DNA of 64,000 nt from Panax quinquefolius (lineage: Eukaryota; Streptophyta; Magnoliopsida; Apiales; Araliaceae). Position numbers and translations under genes: made by a program. This document shows, piece by piece, positions 23,801-36,577 of this stretch. Each line of letters starts with the position of its first letter. The first letter of the stretch is position 1. The notes beneath the pieces are model-generated. The model did not search any database and was not told where the DNA came from. It saw only the letters and a list, made by a program, of their open reading frames with translations. The stretch covers positions 117,836,043 to 117,900,042 of the forward strand of contig CM035152.1 of assembly GCA_020205615.1 (NCBI GenBank), given 5' to 3'.

Positions 23801-24198
23801 AAAACGTTATTGTATACTATCCTTCTTGTGGGCAATTGTTTGCTCACTCTTGCACAAAACAATGCAGATGAAGTTAAGAAGTTTGAAGAGCTTTCTACAA
23901 GCAAGGGCAAGGACAAAGAGTTTGATTAGATGAAAATGTTTAATTTATTTTTTTTTGTTTATGAAGCTTATGTAATAGTTTTAATTATGACTATGTTTTA
24001 AATTTTTCGCTGATGTTTGTAATAAAGGTTAGATAACCTTGGATTTATTTGAGATTATGTAACCCTTTAATGGGAGATTTATTGTTTAAACTTTTGAGTT
24101 TAATTATATCCCTTGTTTATGGGTAGTTAGTTAGGATTTATTTGGACAGTGAACACCAAATCTGTGGGATTGATGTGCCCCGATTTGGGGGTGTCACA
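20878..24198 (+). repeat. Element F 5' LTR
   Basis: 3321 bp, from TGTGACGATTTG to GGGGGTGTCACA. The first 62 bp (20878-20939) copy the internal 3' end with a second polypurine tract (GTAAGGAGGGAATGA) before an older-looking start TGTAACATTCC at 20940. A predicted intron spans 21651-23867 (donor GAAG|GTATG, acceptor ATGCAG). A weak TATA-like ATTATAAG lies near 21510. Open frames at 22651-23042 recur in the 3' LTR simply because the LTRs are copies. Confidence 0.9.
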
Positions 24199-24200
24199 AG

Positions 24201-24213
24201 TTGGTATCAAAGC
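24201..24213 (+). other. Primer-binding site, element F
   Basis: TTGGTATCAAAGC, two bases after the LTR end, matching initiator methionine tRNA apart from one G-to-A change. Confidence 0.9.
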
Positions 24214-24451
24214 TTTAGGTTATGAACCTTAGGTGGGGAAACCTTAGGCTATAACCTTCAAGGAGATCAAGAATATAGAGGTGTTAAACTCGTATCGAGT
24301 TCTAAGGAATGAATTGAGGGAAATTCATTGAAGATAAAATGATAAAATACTTTATGTGTTTATGTGTTAATGACTTTTGTGCTTGCAAGTACTTAGGAGT
24401 AGCATTTATTATACATATCAAGTTGTGGGGTTGTTAAAACTTTGTGTTAGA

Positions 24452-25080
24452 ATGACTGAAGAAGGATGATAAGGATTAGGAGCCTTGGAAGTTGTATAGT
24501 CTGTGTATGGTTGGTATTGGGAAAGTCATACCCGTTGTTTTCTAATGTAGCGCATGGGTATGAGCTTAAGTTTGAATGCGAGGTTAAATTTGAAGTGAAC
24601 AAGGTGAAGGATGAGTGCAAGGAGGGGGATTCCTCAAATGAAGTGTATGGTTATAACATTGAGTTATAAAAGAAGATCGAGAAATTAGAAGGTCAAGCCG
24701 TAAAGCACCAAGCCACGTTAGCGCAAGAAGATGTCGCGACTCAAGACCTTACTGTAAAACTTTCAGATGTAGAGCGTATACTAGCTCAATCGAAATATTA
24801 AAGAAGATAGTTATTAGCTAGGAATGAGATTGCGCAGGAATGATTGGGGAAAGGAGTCAGCAAAGCGAGCGAAAGCTGAGGACGCGTGGATAAAGGCTTC
24901 TAAATGCATAGATTGTGTTGAAGACAAGTCGAAGAGTGCCAAACAAATGATGAAACGTAGAATTTAATCTTCCAATCTCCTGATGATTCGTATCATGGAG
25001 CAAGAGCGCAATGTAGTTGTACAATGTGGAATGTTCTTGTAGATTGCAAGAAAAACATAAAGATTATTTATAAATTACGA
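24452..25080 (+). pseudogene. Element F: leader ORF with coiled coil (broken)
   Basis: A degraded ORF lies in the same place as those of E2 and D, between primer-binding site and Gag. A start at 24452 (MTEEG) hits stops at once. The frame from 24466 carries an acidic and lysine-rich stretch to 24669. After a stop, KIEKLEGQAVKHQATLAQE and TVKLSDVERILAQSKY follow, a heptad-like coiled coil that then decays. No zinc knuckle is seen. The function is unknown. Confidence 0.6.
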
Positions 25081-25339
25081 TGAAAATTAATAAAATGTAA
25101 ATCCTGACTTTTGAAATAAGTAGTGGGATATGATGAAGTAATCCTAGAATTTTATCATTTTAGGATAAATAATATAAATAGTAGTGAGACTGTTTTGTTA
25201 TGTGTTGTATGAGAAATGAATAAATACATAATTGTTTATTAAGATATGTTATGTGTGGTTTAAAAGTGGTTGTGATAAGCTTGAAAATTTTAATGTGTGG
25301 ATGAACGATAATCTAATAGTTCGAGTTTTAAACAGTAAG

Positions 25340-25933
25340 ATGTCGCCTAGAAGAAGACAACAGCATCAATAGAGACCCGAGGAATATGCATACAATAGGG
25401 AAGCCAACGCAAATCCAGTGCCATAATTGGTGAATTTTCTTGTGGGAGCACTAACAAATCAACTGAATTTCTGGCTATATAATAAAATCTCGATGTTCCA
25501 ACCAAATTCATTCACAACATGGCTGGAAAGAACGATTGACGTAGACGGGGAAGGTAATACGCTAACATATAATCAAGAGCAGAAGGGAAAGAAGAGTGAA
25601 GATGATAAGGTGGGAGATAGCCATACCAGTAATGCTCGGAAAAGAAAGTGGGACAATAATATTAACGCTGAAAATCAGCAAGGGAAGGAAAAGAAGAAGA
25701 TGGAGGCGTGTAGCAACTGCGGAAAGAAACATGTAGGTGTTTGTTTGAAGGGAAAAAGGGTGTGCTTTAATTGTGGCTTGAAGGGTCACATTGCACCAAA
25801 GTGTTCAAGACCAAGGAAGGGATCCTGCTTCACGTGTGAATCGAAGGAGCACTTGGCTCGAGGGTGCCTAAAGAAAGCGGAAGGAAAAGCACGCGGAAGA
25901 AAAGGGGGCAGTGGCAAACTAGTTATTGTATAA
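25340..25933 (+). pseudogene. Element F: Gag with capsid deleted, three zinc knuckles
   Basis: The start at 25340 reads MSPRRRQQHQ, then stops follow. From 25427 the frame is open for 168 codons. The capsid core (the FRG, DPIEA and WWEA blocks) is missing: the N-terminal part jumps straight to LNFWLYNKISMFQ, the end of capsid. A charged linker leads to three intact knuckles: CSNCGKKHVGVC, CFNCGLKGHIAPKC and CFTCESKEHLARGC. The knuckles are better kept than in E2. This Gag could bind RNA but could not assemble a shell. Confidence 0.8.
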
Positions 25934-27960
25934 TCAGCTCCGCCGAGTCGACCAACCAAAAAATCATCCAAAATGACGATGCAGGGCGCAATGCAAGGTA
26001 TAGTTCCGATCAGTTATTTATATGACTGAATGTTATTTAATTCAAGTGCCACTTATTAGTTTATGCATAAGGAATTCGTTCAAAAACTAGATTCATTTCG
26101 GGGAGACTTACACTATTCACTTGTTAGTGATGTCAATGGATTTATTCCCGATTTGATTTATGAGACTGAGGAAGTCAGAGGTAGTATTTTATTCTTTTAG
26201 TTGCACCTGTGATGTCTCTACGAGATAGTACAGGAAATTTTGTGTTGTATAGCGATGCATTATACAATATGTGAGGCTGTGTGGGTAGACGGAACTGCAG
26301 GGTCATCTTATATGTATCGCGTCAGTTAAATTTTTTACGTGAAAGGATATCTGACTCACGATCCATAGCTAGAGGTAGTAGTGGTTGCTTAGGGATTTAG
26401 AGGTGTTATTTTGGAAAGTAGTGTGAGATATAATCAGACCATAAGTGTCTAAAGTATATTCTCATACAGGAGTATTTAAGAATGTGTTTCAAGTGATAGT
26501 TGAAGTTGATCAAAGATTATGACTGCAAAATCATAAACGAAGGTGGTTGCCGACGTCTTAAGAAAAAGGTAGGAGTTGTTTTTATTAACTGTGCAAGATG
26601 GGTTCATAATAGAAATGACGAATTTATGGTAGGAGGTAAAATATATGAAAAGTCATAGGAGAAGCCTTTCAGATGGGAAAACGGTACCTTTTTTGTAGAC
26701 AAAGTAAAGGAAGAGAAGCCGCAAGATGAAGGTGTCAAATTCATAATCGATACTGAAGGATAGTTGAAAGTAGAAGGAAGAAACTAGATTTCGCTAATAC
26801 CATGAATTGAAAATGAAGTTTGCATAAAATTTATATGTTGAATCAACTAGGAAGCACAAGATTATATATTTCCTTCGATAATACTATTTGTGGCAAGATA
26901 TAGCGATAGAATTTGTGGTATGTCAAAGTTAGCATTTTATTTATTGAATAGTGTGTGAAGTTATTTGGTAATGAAATTGTTTCAAGGCACTGTGTTTCAG
27001 CGTCAATTGTGTCAAATCAAGATTCACGATTTACATCGAATTTCCAGAAAGGGTTTGCAAGAATGTGTGGAATGCAATTAGAAATATGTATGTTATAACA
27101 TTTGCAAATCGATTGCCAAAATAAAAGGAAATCCAGACATCGGAAGGCATGCTAAGCACACGAGAAGTTTTCAATAACGTCATACGAGGTATCCACATTG
27201 AGCAAGTTATGGGCAAGTTAAAAATAATTTAAAAGTAAGGTAGTGCCAGGTGGGATTTCAATCGAGTACTCATATGGTAACTAAGTCGTATATATTTTTG
27301 TATGGGCAAAGGTTTTGTGCGTATACTTGGTTTATCACATTGATAATCATTGGAATATCGGTATTGCGTTATCCTTGTATATGTGGTGGAAAGGTGATTC
27401 TTTTCTCATATATATATTTGATAGTTAGAGGATATTAAGAGTAGGATCAGTTCTTAAAACTAAAGTATATGGTAAGTTTGTGACTCATAATCATATATGG
27501 TATGTTTTGAACCCCTCAGCGAATGGACGCCTATGGTCTGACTAGGATAAGTTCCTAAACTCAAATGATTATGGCAAGTTCCTGAATTTCGAAAGTGTGA
27601 TAAGTTTGACGAACTATATTGGGTATAAATCGGTTATAGTATAGGAAGCATTGATGAAGTTGAAAAGATGGGTTTGAGGTAGCCTTACCTCTACAGTTAG
27701 AGCGTATTCGTAATGTTTTTCATATTTCGGTGATATGATCGAACAAACCCGATTGTAATCATGTGATGGTTATGAACCATTATGGTTGTTGTTCTACTAG
27801 GAAATTTCTATCCAGATAGTTGACAGAAAAGAACAAATGTTCAGGAATGAGGTGATACCTTCTGTGAAGGTGATATAGAGGAACCACATTGTCGAAGAGG
27901 CTACATGGGAACTCGAAGCTGAAATAATGAAGAATTATCCTAAGTGATTTGTTTAGTCTG
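25934..27960 (+). pseudogene. Element F: relics of protease, RNase H and integrase
   Basis: Short matches in order show a badly decayed pol. At 25995-26090 LFNSSAT and EFVQKL replace the protease LFDSGAT block, with the catalytic aspartate changed to asparagine. At 26420-26540 SDHKCLKYI and DYDCKII mark the end of RNase H. At 26960-27070 VSIVSD-like VSASIVSNQDSRFTS and FQKGLQECVE mark the integrase core. At 27690-27740 ERIRNVFHISV, and at 27850-27930 RNHIVEEATWELEAEIMK, mark the chromodomain-like tail. RT is essentially gone. Stops and frameshifts occur throughout. Confidence 0.75.
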
Positions 27961-27988
27961 TGTCTTCGATTCTGGGGACAGAATCTTT

Positions 27989-28065
27989 GTAAGAAGGGAA
28001 GAATGTGACGATTTGATTGTTTGAGTTGTGATTCCGAGGACAGAATCCTTGTAAGGAGGGAATGA
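27989..28065 (+). other. Element F: duplicated polypurine tract
   Basis: The first tract, GTAAGAAGGGAAGAA, ends at 28003 directly before the LTR. A second, GTAAGGAGGGAATGA (28051-28065), lies 62 bp inside the LTR. Both follow the same GGACAGAATC sequence, so this is a tandem duplication of about 62 bp. The target duplications show that the upstream tract was the one used. Confidence 0.85.
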
Positions 28066-28802
28066 TGTAACATTCCAGAATTTTAATTATAATATTAAAT
28101 ATTTATTGAGTTATATAAATATTTAATGGATGTGTTTATCATTGAATAAATATTTGTTTAATTGATTTGATTTTATTTGGTTATTTATTTGTTAAATAAA
28201 TAATTAATGAGATAAAGAAATTATTATTATGTTGATATTTCAATTTGATGGTTAATTATTTGTATTGAGTTATGTGATTAAATGATTTATTTAATTAATT
28301 GTTATTTGAATTAATTAAATTAAATATGAAAGCTTGATTAAATAAAGTTGTGACAAATAACTATAGTATAAGGAGTTATTAAAAATAAATTAAAGTTGTT
28401 TTAATCTAGTTTTACCCAAACAATGCTTAAGGATATAAACTCTTTAATTTTAAATGATTTGCCAAACAAAGCCTTATGGCTCTTGGATTTTTTCTTTTTA
28501 ATTATGAATTTTACTATAACAAATAAAATAAATAAATAAATAAATAATAATAAATAATATATATTATAACTTATAACTTATTATTCTAATTATTATAACG
28601 TCGATTTCAGACGTTTGGGTGTGTGCGTTGGGTTAAGTTTTATTATACGTAAAAATCATTTGGCCTAAGTCTACAGAGGAAGAAGGGGAGAAAAGTTACA
28701 AAGAATAGAAAGAGTTGAGAGGAAACTTGTGAATCTTCACAATAATACCAGTGATTAGCAACGATTGTCTGAGTAATTGAAGGTATGTTCACAAACTTCG
28801 TG

Positions 28803-28883
<81 letters not shown>

Positions 28884-31365
28884 CGTGTATATGTATTTCA
28901 CGGCAAGAATTTTCTTATGTTCGGTAAAATCAATTATTAAATTATGGACATATATAGTTGATAATTGTGGTTATACATGTTTATAATGCTTGAGATTATG
29001 TTTAAACAATAATTGAATGCTAATTTCGGTTTACAGTAAGAAGAAATAATAACAGTGTTTGTGTTCTTCATATGGCTTGAGTAATTGTCAATTTTAGTGG
29101 CCAATTCGTATGTGAAACTGTAAAATTGACGCTTGTATATGGTAGTTTATTAAGAAACGAGCATAAGATAATTTGGATTGAGTGATTTGGTTAAGTAATG
29201 AATTCACAGTGATGAATTGAGTTTTTCATAAAAACATGAAAATTGAGAAATTAAAATAGTTTTAGTTGATGTTAAATTGTGCTAAATGGTTGAATATGTT
29301 AGAAATTATGTTTATGATAGTTGTATATTTATTTTACATGTTATTATCACTGTTTGATGGATGAAATTTGGGTTTGTTGGGCTAAAGTCGGCTACTGTTC
29401 ATTAGTCTTCTCTGCTCAATGCGTGCCTTGCTAAAATTACTAGCCGATGTCAAGGCAAAAATGGCATAGTCATACCGTTTCTAAGTTTTCCTTTTATATG
29501 GCAGCAATTGCTACCATACCCTAGTTTGAGATTCTGATTTTCTGCTGCTGCTGCAGACTTGGGTTAACATCATAACATGGTCTGAAATTATGTTAGCATG
29601 TTAAATGTGTAATGTTAAGGATAGCATAACATAGTGAATTGTGGTTAGTAAGTTTCAAAGTTGAAAATGATTAGTATGTTATGAAAGCGATATGTTAGGA
29701 ATTAGTGTATATAATGATTAGTAAATAAGTGTTGTGAAGGTTAACACTTGGAATTTCTAATATTTATATAGTAGCATAAGACTTGTGCTAAAATGATAAG
29801 TTTAGCAAGAAATGTTCATGTTATGGTATGTTAGCATATCTAATAAGTATTGTGGTTCTAAACCTATGTGTAGGATATTAGAGTACGTGAGTGTAATTGT
29901 GAATTGTATAGCTTATTTAAGAGGCAAGTTCCCTAACCTTTGCTACTTTATTATTCAGCAAGGTTACTATTCACTGTTATGTTATGCTTATGCAAATTCT
30001 CTATCTCTAATCTCTTGTTTAACGATTTATTGTCATGTGAGTTCTTTAATCCTCATTTATGGTTGAGCAAGTTAGTTAATCTTTGTTTCTTTATTCAAAG
30101 TCTGTATTTTTATCGTAAGAATTGTGTTTGTTCAGCTACTAATACCTGTTGTTTGATCTTCGTTCTTCAATATCATTGTACTATCTTACATTATTGTACC
30201 GAACTCTAAGTTGCTTAGCGATTCTTTATCAATTCAACTAATCCTTAGTTGATGAATGTTCTAAACCCTAAATTACCCTTGAAGTCAACTCAAACCAAAC
30301 TTCCTTTGGTTTATTTATGTACTCACACACCTTCCAAAGCATGTTCTTGATGATAACAATTATTAAATTTAGAAATTGTTAATACTCTAGCTCTTATTGA
30401 TTCATCGATATACCTTATTCATGAGGACATTATAATCAAACCCTTGAATAGTTATTGATTCCTATCTGATTCAACCAGTACTTGGTTGATGAGCATTCTA
30501 AAAAAAATCTTGACTTCCTTTGAGTTAATTCCCAACCACGCTTCTTTTTGTTCGGAACCTGATAATCTAAGCTGATATGAACAACCATCAGGGGATTATT
30601 TTAAAGATACGCAATAGCGTTAAAATATTTGCGCAATACATAGTACAAAGGGCTGATCAACTGGAGTACGGAATGATGGTCCATATAGTCGTTTAGACTG
30701 TTAAAAGTTACAGTAAAAACACCTGTGAACCTAGGACATAGATGATGGTTATAGTCTTTTAGACTGTTAAAGGTTAAAGTGGAAATACTTGAAAACCTAG
30801 AATAGAGTTCGTGGTCTTGTGACCCTCAGTGTATTCTTTGATGTTGTTATCTATTGTTAACTTAAACATTCATTATTCCTTTGAACTCATAGCTGTTGAA
30901 TTAAAGTTTATTGTTCCGGTAAGAACACTTTACCATTGAAAGCTCAGTTAATTGTCATTCATAAAACGTTATTGTATATTATCCTTCTTGTGGGCAATTG
31001 TTTGCTCACTCTTGCACAAAACAATGCAGATGAAGTTAAGAAGTTTGAAGAGCTTTCTACAAGCAAGGGCAAGGAGAAAGTGCTTGATTAGATGAAAACG
31101 TTTAATTTTTTTATTTTTTTTTTGTTTATGAAGCTTATGTAATAGTTTTAATTATGACTATGTTTTAAATTTTCCGCTGATGTTTGTAATAAAGGTTAGA
31201 TAACCTGGGATTTATTTGAGATTTTGTAACCCTTTAATGGGAGATTTATTGTTTAAACTTTTGAATTTAATTATATCCCTTGTTTATGGGTAGTTAGTTA
31301 TGATTTATTTGGACAGTGAACACCAAATCTGTGAGATTGATGTGCCCGGATTTGAGGGTGTCATA
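28004..31365 (+). repeat. Element F 3' LTR
   Basis: 3362 bp, nearly identical to the 5' LTR apart from a 112-bp block at 29413-29523, a microsatellite expansion and scattered changes. The end reads GTGTCATA instead of GTGTCACA. A predicted intron spans 28783-31029. Open frames at 29812-30209 mirror those in the 5' LTR and are not taken as genes. Confidence 0.9.
28803..28880. repeat. (TA)n(TG)n microsatellite
   Basis: About 28 bp of TA followed by about 48 bp of TG. The 5' LTR has only TATATATATATGTGTATA at the same place, so the array grew after insertion. The open frame at 28777-28986 is an artefact of this repeat. Confidence 0.95.
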
Positions 31366-32549
31366 GAAGTACTGTTCTTTTGAGGTAAGGGATGTTATTT
31401 TTTTCATAAATGATGTTACTCTCTCAATATCATTATACCGAAATATTGGTATGAATTTTATTATGAAATTTTTACCTTTTCATGTCGAGGTTACTATTCA
31501 CGTATATGGCTACTATTCACCTATACGATACTATTCACGAGTACTGTTCACGAAGTATGATTTTTCTTGTGAAATTTCTACCATTTCGTGTCGGGGTTAC
31601 TATTCACGTATATGACACTATTCACATATACGACGCTATTAACAAATACGACACTATTCACCAAAAAAAATTAAAGTTTCTCTTCTTTGTCCCAGATGTC
31701 TATTATATTTACTATCTTTGATTGTATCCATATTTTGATCTTCATTCTTGAAGTTTACTCCACTATGGTTTATTATGGAGTATTTTTGAACTTAGATTAT
31801 CTAAATTACGAAATCCCTAATCTTTGTCCTTTTATCTCACTAGATTCGTTCTTTAAAATATTTTTCATCATCCTCAGTCCTTAGTGGTGATACTTGATGA
31901 ATATCTTTGGCCCGTAGTGCAAAGATAAACATGTGTTGAGATGAACATGACTAACTGGTGATACAAATGAATATTTGTGGTCTGTAGTGCAAAGATGAAC
32001 ATTTGATTCAAGTTGTATATTGATTGATGTTAAGGGATAAAATATTGATGATGGACTTTTAAATTCATAGATGATAGTAGATTTCATTCTCTACTAAACT
32101 CGTCTAATGAATTGTTGTTTTCGCTGCAGTTGTTGATCTAAAACTTGTTATCTATTATATTCTATCAGATTTTTCCCTATTGAAGACTAAGGATAATTTG
32201 TTGTACATTATCTTAGTCATAATATTCTTTATTGGGCTAGTTGAGCTCACCCTTTTTCTTTTTGTTCCATTTTTCTTCTCAGGAAACGAGAATATAGCGG
32301 GAAGTAGTCGGGGTGTGGAGTGATGTTCCAAAGTAGTTGTTATAGTAGTCCTCACTATTTTGTAAAATAGTGTATCAATAATTGTAATGAGTACTTATTT
32401 GAGTGTGGATATTGTCTAGAAGACAATATTTTTATTTAAACTCACAGTTTATGTGTTGTCGTATTTTGCACGACAATTGTATTAATGAAGTTGTAGTTAT
32501 TTTTGTACCATGTATTTGGCGACTCAGAATGGGTTGGATGGATTGGACA
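31366..32549 (+). repeat. LTR P, right part
   Basis: Continues LTR P after element F. It holds a predicted donor (TGAG|GTAAGG, GT at 31385), 18-bp TACTATTCAC repeats (31485-31670), a predicted acceptor (TTCTCAG, 32282) and the terminal exon. The last bases that would end the LTR are replaced by the start of element B's LTR at 32550. The predicted intron is 898 bp, close to the 828 bp of element A. Confidence 0.8.
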
Positions 32550-35505
32550 TGTGATGCCCCTAAAATAGGTATACATCACCCATCTTGAGTCTCCAAATAC
32601 ATGATACAAAATTTAAATACAACTTAATTATACAATAGTCGTGTAAAATACGACAAAGTATAATCTAAGAGTTTTAATAAGAATATTGTCATCTAGACAA
32701 TATCCACACTCAATGGAGTCCTCATTACATTTATTGTCACACTATTTAACAGAATAGTGAGGACTACTAATGCTATCATCTGGACCGTCACTCCGTCCCC
32801 CGACTAGTCCCGGCTACGTTCTCATTTTCCTAATGAGAATAGTGACAGAAAGGGTGAGCTCAACTATCCCAGTAAGAAATATTATGACTAAGCTAATTCA
32901 GAATAAATTATCATTAGCCTTTAACAATGTTAAACTGATAGAATATAATAGACAACAAGTTTAATCATAATGAACAAGCAATCCATTAGAAGAGTCAAGT
33001 AGAGCATAAAATCTACTATCTTCTATGATTTAAAAAGTTTTTCATCAACTTTATCGCTGAGACTCAGCTTAATAAATAAAATCAAATCATCCCTGCATCA
33101 CGGCCAAGGATATTTATGTAATCATCAATGGTCATGACTATACCAAATAATCCCTGGTCATAATCACACCAACAACTGTCCATCAATGAACTACAGGCTA
33201 ATGAGGACTTTTACCACATCATTCGTCACATTACGGTCATGATTATACCGAATAATCCCTGGTCATAATCATACCAAGTCCATCTATACACGTAAGCCAA
33301 AGATGACTTTCATCACAATATAAGCATGAGGATGATGACAATGACATAATAATTCAATTAAACAAGTTCAAGAATAAATTTTAAAGATTTATAATTTTAA
33401 TTTATCCAAAAATCAATAACGTCCAAATTGTCAACATGATACTTCTTTGTGGAGTAAAATTCAAGAATGCTCAGAAGAATATTTCCATGAAAAGATACTG
33501 GATGAAGCACAAATATCAAGGATATTCCACTAATTTCATGGAGTATAGAAGCCAAAACTTTAACCAACTGAGTATAATAGAATATATGATACCGCAAATG
33601 GATTTTTGCCCGCTATGCGGTAATCCACGTAGACAGATCATTTTCATAATTTAATAAGGAATGAATACGAAGGATCATTCACCATGCATGCGGTAATCCA
33701 CATAGGCAAAGTTATTCCAATGTAATAATAAAGAATGAAATAAAAGAAAATTCACCAAAGCGTATGCGTAATCCGCATGCAGACATGTTATTCCAATGTA
33801 ATAATAAAGAATGGAATAACAGAAGAATTCACTGTGCATGCGTAATCCATGCATGCATGTGTTATTCCAAAAGAATAATAAAGAATGGAACCAGTCATGA
33901 ATGCGTAATCTGCATGCATGTGATATTCAAATGAATAATAAAGAATGGAACTGTGTCCTGCGTAATCGCATGCATGTGATATTCCAATGTAATAATAAAG
34001 AATGAAATAACAATGTAATTCACAAGGCATGTGATAGATCGCATGATAGGTTATTCCAATGTAATAATAAAGAATGGAATAACAAAAGAATTTCACTATG
34101 TATGTGGTACTTCGCATAGACAGGTTATTCCAACATAATAGTAAAGAATAGAACGACAACCCTTATGAGTATTGAAAGAAAATAACTCTCTTCATGAATA
34201 CAAAAGAATAATACCCCTTACCTTAGAAGAAGACTGGATACTGGAATAGTGAGGTAGCAAAATTCTCTTCTTCTTTCTTTCTATAATTTCTCTCTATAAT
34301 ATTTAGTGAATTGGTGAGAAATGAAGGAAGAATGAGCTTCTATTTATAGGAAAATATAGTTTCGATAATTGCACGTTTTGGGGCTCAAAATATTAGAGTA
34401 TAATACCTTCCTCTTTTTTTCATTTTTAATTTAGTCCTGCAAGTATTATCAAACTTGCACCACCTCCCCGAATAGTAAATAATGTGAATCAATAGTTCAA
34501 TCATGTGAATCAATAGTTATAATCATGTAAAAATACGAATTATAGTATAGTACCTTCAACTATACCTCCATTTTTAACTTAGTCATGCAAGTATTATCAA
34601 TCTTGCACCACCTCCCCTAATAGTACAAGAATGTGAATCAATAGTACACACATTTGAACAAATAGTTATAATCATGTGAATTAATAGCAATTAATTGCTC
34701 ATTTATCTGGTTAATTACCCGATTAGTCAATATAACCTCCAGACATCAATTATTATCGAAATAAATGTCGATTGTCACTAACACTAATAATTCCAACACA
34801 ATGGAACTATCCAATTCATCTTTAATCAACACGAACTTATTCATCATTAATATTATAATTCACAATATTTAACAACCAGGTCGTTCCCAAGAAAGATGGG
34901 GCTTTCCGATAAGGATTTCTCCTTATTGGCGTGCAATTAGGTGACCAAACCTCTCCTTGATAGAACTTCTAGACATTGTCAATATTGCAAATAATAATAT
35001 GAATAACTTTGCCGTCTCAATTATTGATTTAATAATATATATTATGCAGATGATACTGTGACAATAATTGAATCAATAATATAGGAGATATGATGCAGCA
35101 ATTATTGTAGCAATAATTAAGTATAACTGAGTGACTTCTCATGTAAGCATTAATAATCAATACCGTGTGCTACTATGCAACCACGCGTATTACTTTACTT
35201 TTACTACCGGATAGTTCAACAGTTTTAACGGTAACACTTTCACCGTTATTTTTATAAAAAGATAATTCTGTCATTTTCTAACTACGACAATACTTCCGTT
35301 GTGCGGTCTACCAATGATTGTGTCGTCGTACGAATATTTCCTGTTAAAACGAATATTCCCCGACTAATCGAATATTATACTTGCTTACTTTGTAAAATTT
35401 GTAAATATTACCAACAACTATAACATTATATCAAATCCACACCATAATATTCAAAAATATATTTCGAGAAAATTATTCTTTATTCATAAAAGTTGGGGTC
35501 TTACA
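32550..35505 (-). repeat. Element B 3' LTR
   Basis: 2956 bp from TGTGATGCCCC to GGGGTCTTACA on the plus strand, in minus orientation. It carries a TATA box (minus CCTATAAATAG at 34340-34350), a predicted donor at 34221, an acceptor at 32830-32831 and a hairpin-bearing tandem array (33640-34165). It is a shorter relative of the 4-kb LTR of element C. No gene lies here; the frame at 33788-34159 runs through the tandem array. Confidence 0.85.
33640..34165. repeat. Hairpin-bearing tandem units in B LTR
   Basis: About seven units of 60-80 bp share GTTATTCCAATGTAATAATAAAGAATG-type sequence. Each carries a small inverted repeat with differing arms, such as ATGCG-TAATC-CGCAT at 33765, TGCATG-N7-CATGCA at 33836 and TGCG-TAAT-CGCA at 33959. 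Related arrays lie at 38770-39340 and 54120-54720. Confidence 0.75.
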
Positions 35506-35520
35506 ACCTCCCCTTCTTAT
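35506..35520 (-). other. Polypurine tract, element B
   Basis: The minus strand reads AAGAAGGGGAGGT between the polyprotein stop and the LTR start TGTAAGACCCC. The short spacing means the polyprotein ends almost at the LTR. Confidence 0.85.
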
Positions 35521-36577
35521 GAAATTTCATCCTCGAAATTAGGTACGCACGGTATATCGAAGAGGTGAGGATATCTTGACTTCATCTCAGATTCTAACTC
35601 CCAGGTCATTTCTTCCACATCGTGGTTTCTCCACAAAACTATGACTTGAGGTATAACCTTGGAGCGTAGAATATGATCCTTCTTATCCAAGATTTTAACA
35701 GGTAACTCTTTATACGTTAAATCTTCCTCTATCTCGTCTGGTTCTAATTCAATAATATGGTTCGGGTCTTTCACATATTTACGTAACATAGATATGTGAA
35801 AAACGTTATGAACACGAGACATACTTGTTGGTAAGGCGAGTCTATAGGCCATAGTTCCTACTCGATCGAGGATTAAAAATGGGCCAATGAATCGAGGATT
35901 GAGCTTTCCTCACTTTCCAAATCTCGTAACTCCTTTCCACGGAGCAACACGTAACAACACATGATCTCCAATATTGAATTCCACGTCCTTTCGATGAAGA
36001 TCAGCATAACTCTTTTGTCGATCTTGTAAGGTTTTTATACGTTGTCGGATCGTTTGAATCTTTTCCATAGTCATACGTACCAAATCCGGTCCCAACAACG
36101 TTGCTTCACCCACCTCATCCCAACATACTGGAGAACGACACTTTCTTTTATACAATGCCTCAAATGGAGCCTTGCCAATACTTGCTTGATAATTATTGTT
36201 GTAAGAAAACTCCACTAATGGTAAGAACTTATCCCAACTTCCCTTGTAGTCAAGGACACAAAGTCTTAATAAATCTTCACGAGTTTGAATAGTCCTTTCC
36301 GACTGCCCATCCGTTTGAGGATGATATGCCGAACTAAATCGTAAATGCGAGTCCATAGCTTTTTACAAACTAACACAAAATCTTGAAGTGAATCTTGGGT
36401 TTCGATCAGAAACTATGGATACTGGCATACCATGCAATCTTAAAATCTCATTTATGTACATACTAGCAAGACGTTCAAGTGTATAAGTTTCTCGTATCAG
36501 TAAGAAATGAGCAGACTTGGTCAATCTATCAACAATGACCCAAATCGCATCTATGCCTTGAGAAACCGTGGGAAGAC
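35517..36577 (-). pseudogene. Element B: integrase core end and chromodomain-like tail
   Basis: The second half of integrase, the enzyme that joins element DNA to the host. From 36577 it reads [19 protein letters not shown], then [13 protein letters not shown] with the second catalytic aspartate, then a TAA stop, then AYHPQTDGQSERT with the catalytic glutamate region. The C-terminal domain (RKCRSPVCWDEVGE, YADLHRKDVEF, GDHVLLRVAPWKG) follows. A TGA stop after RFGK is followed by [23 protein letters not shown] and the chromodomain-like [14 protein letters not shown]. It ends FEDEIS at 35517. Only two stops break about 350 codons. The first half lies at 56031-56380, beyond element C. Confidence 0.9.
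36573..36577. repeat. Target site duplication AAGAC, left of element C
   Basis: AAGAC here and at 56026-56030 flank element C. Removing C and one copy restores the integrase reading frame at a conserved place (DFVTGL followed by P-T-V-S-Q-G), which confirms the insertion. Confidence 0.95.

Larger units (their letters stand above)
20878..31365 (+). mobile_element. Element F: Ty3/gypsy with two LTRs and target duplication
   Basis: A complete insertion of 10.5 kb flanked by GAAGT (20873-20877 and 31366-31370). The order is 5' LTR, primer-binding site, leader ORF, Gag, degraded pol, polypurine tract, 3' LTR. Its internal part is only 3.8 kb because much of capsid, RT and integrase is deleted. 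The chromodomain-like tail of integrase places it near the Tekay/Del chromoviruses; this clade call is from memory of motifs, not a tree. Confidence 0.9.

Noticed and set aside
28777..28986. Frame with a cysteine-valine run
   Set aside because: Translation of the TA/TG microsatellite.
33788..34159. A 123-codon minus-strand frame rich in tyrosine and histidine
   Set aside because: It is produced by the tandem hairpin units of the B LTR; the unit phase and not coding keeps it open. The matching array in C gives only short frames.
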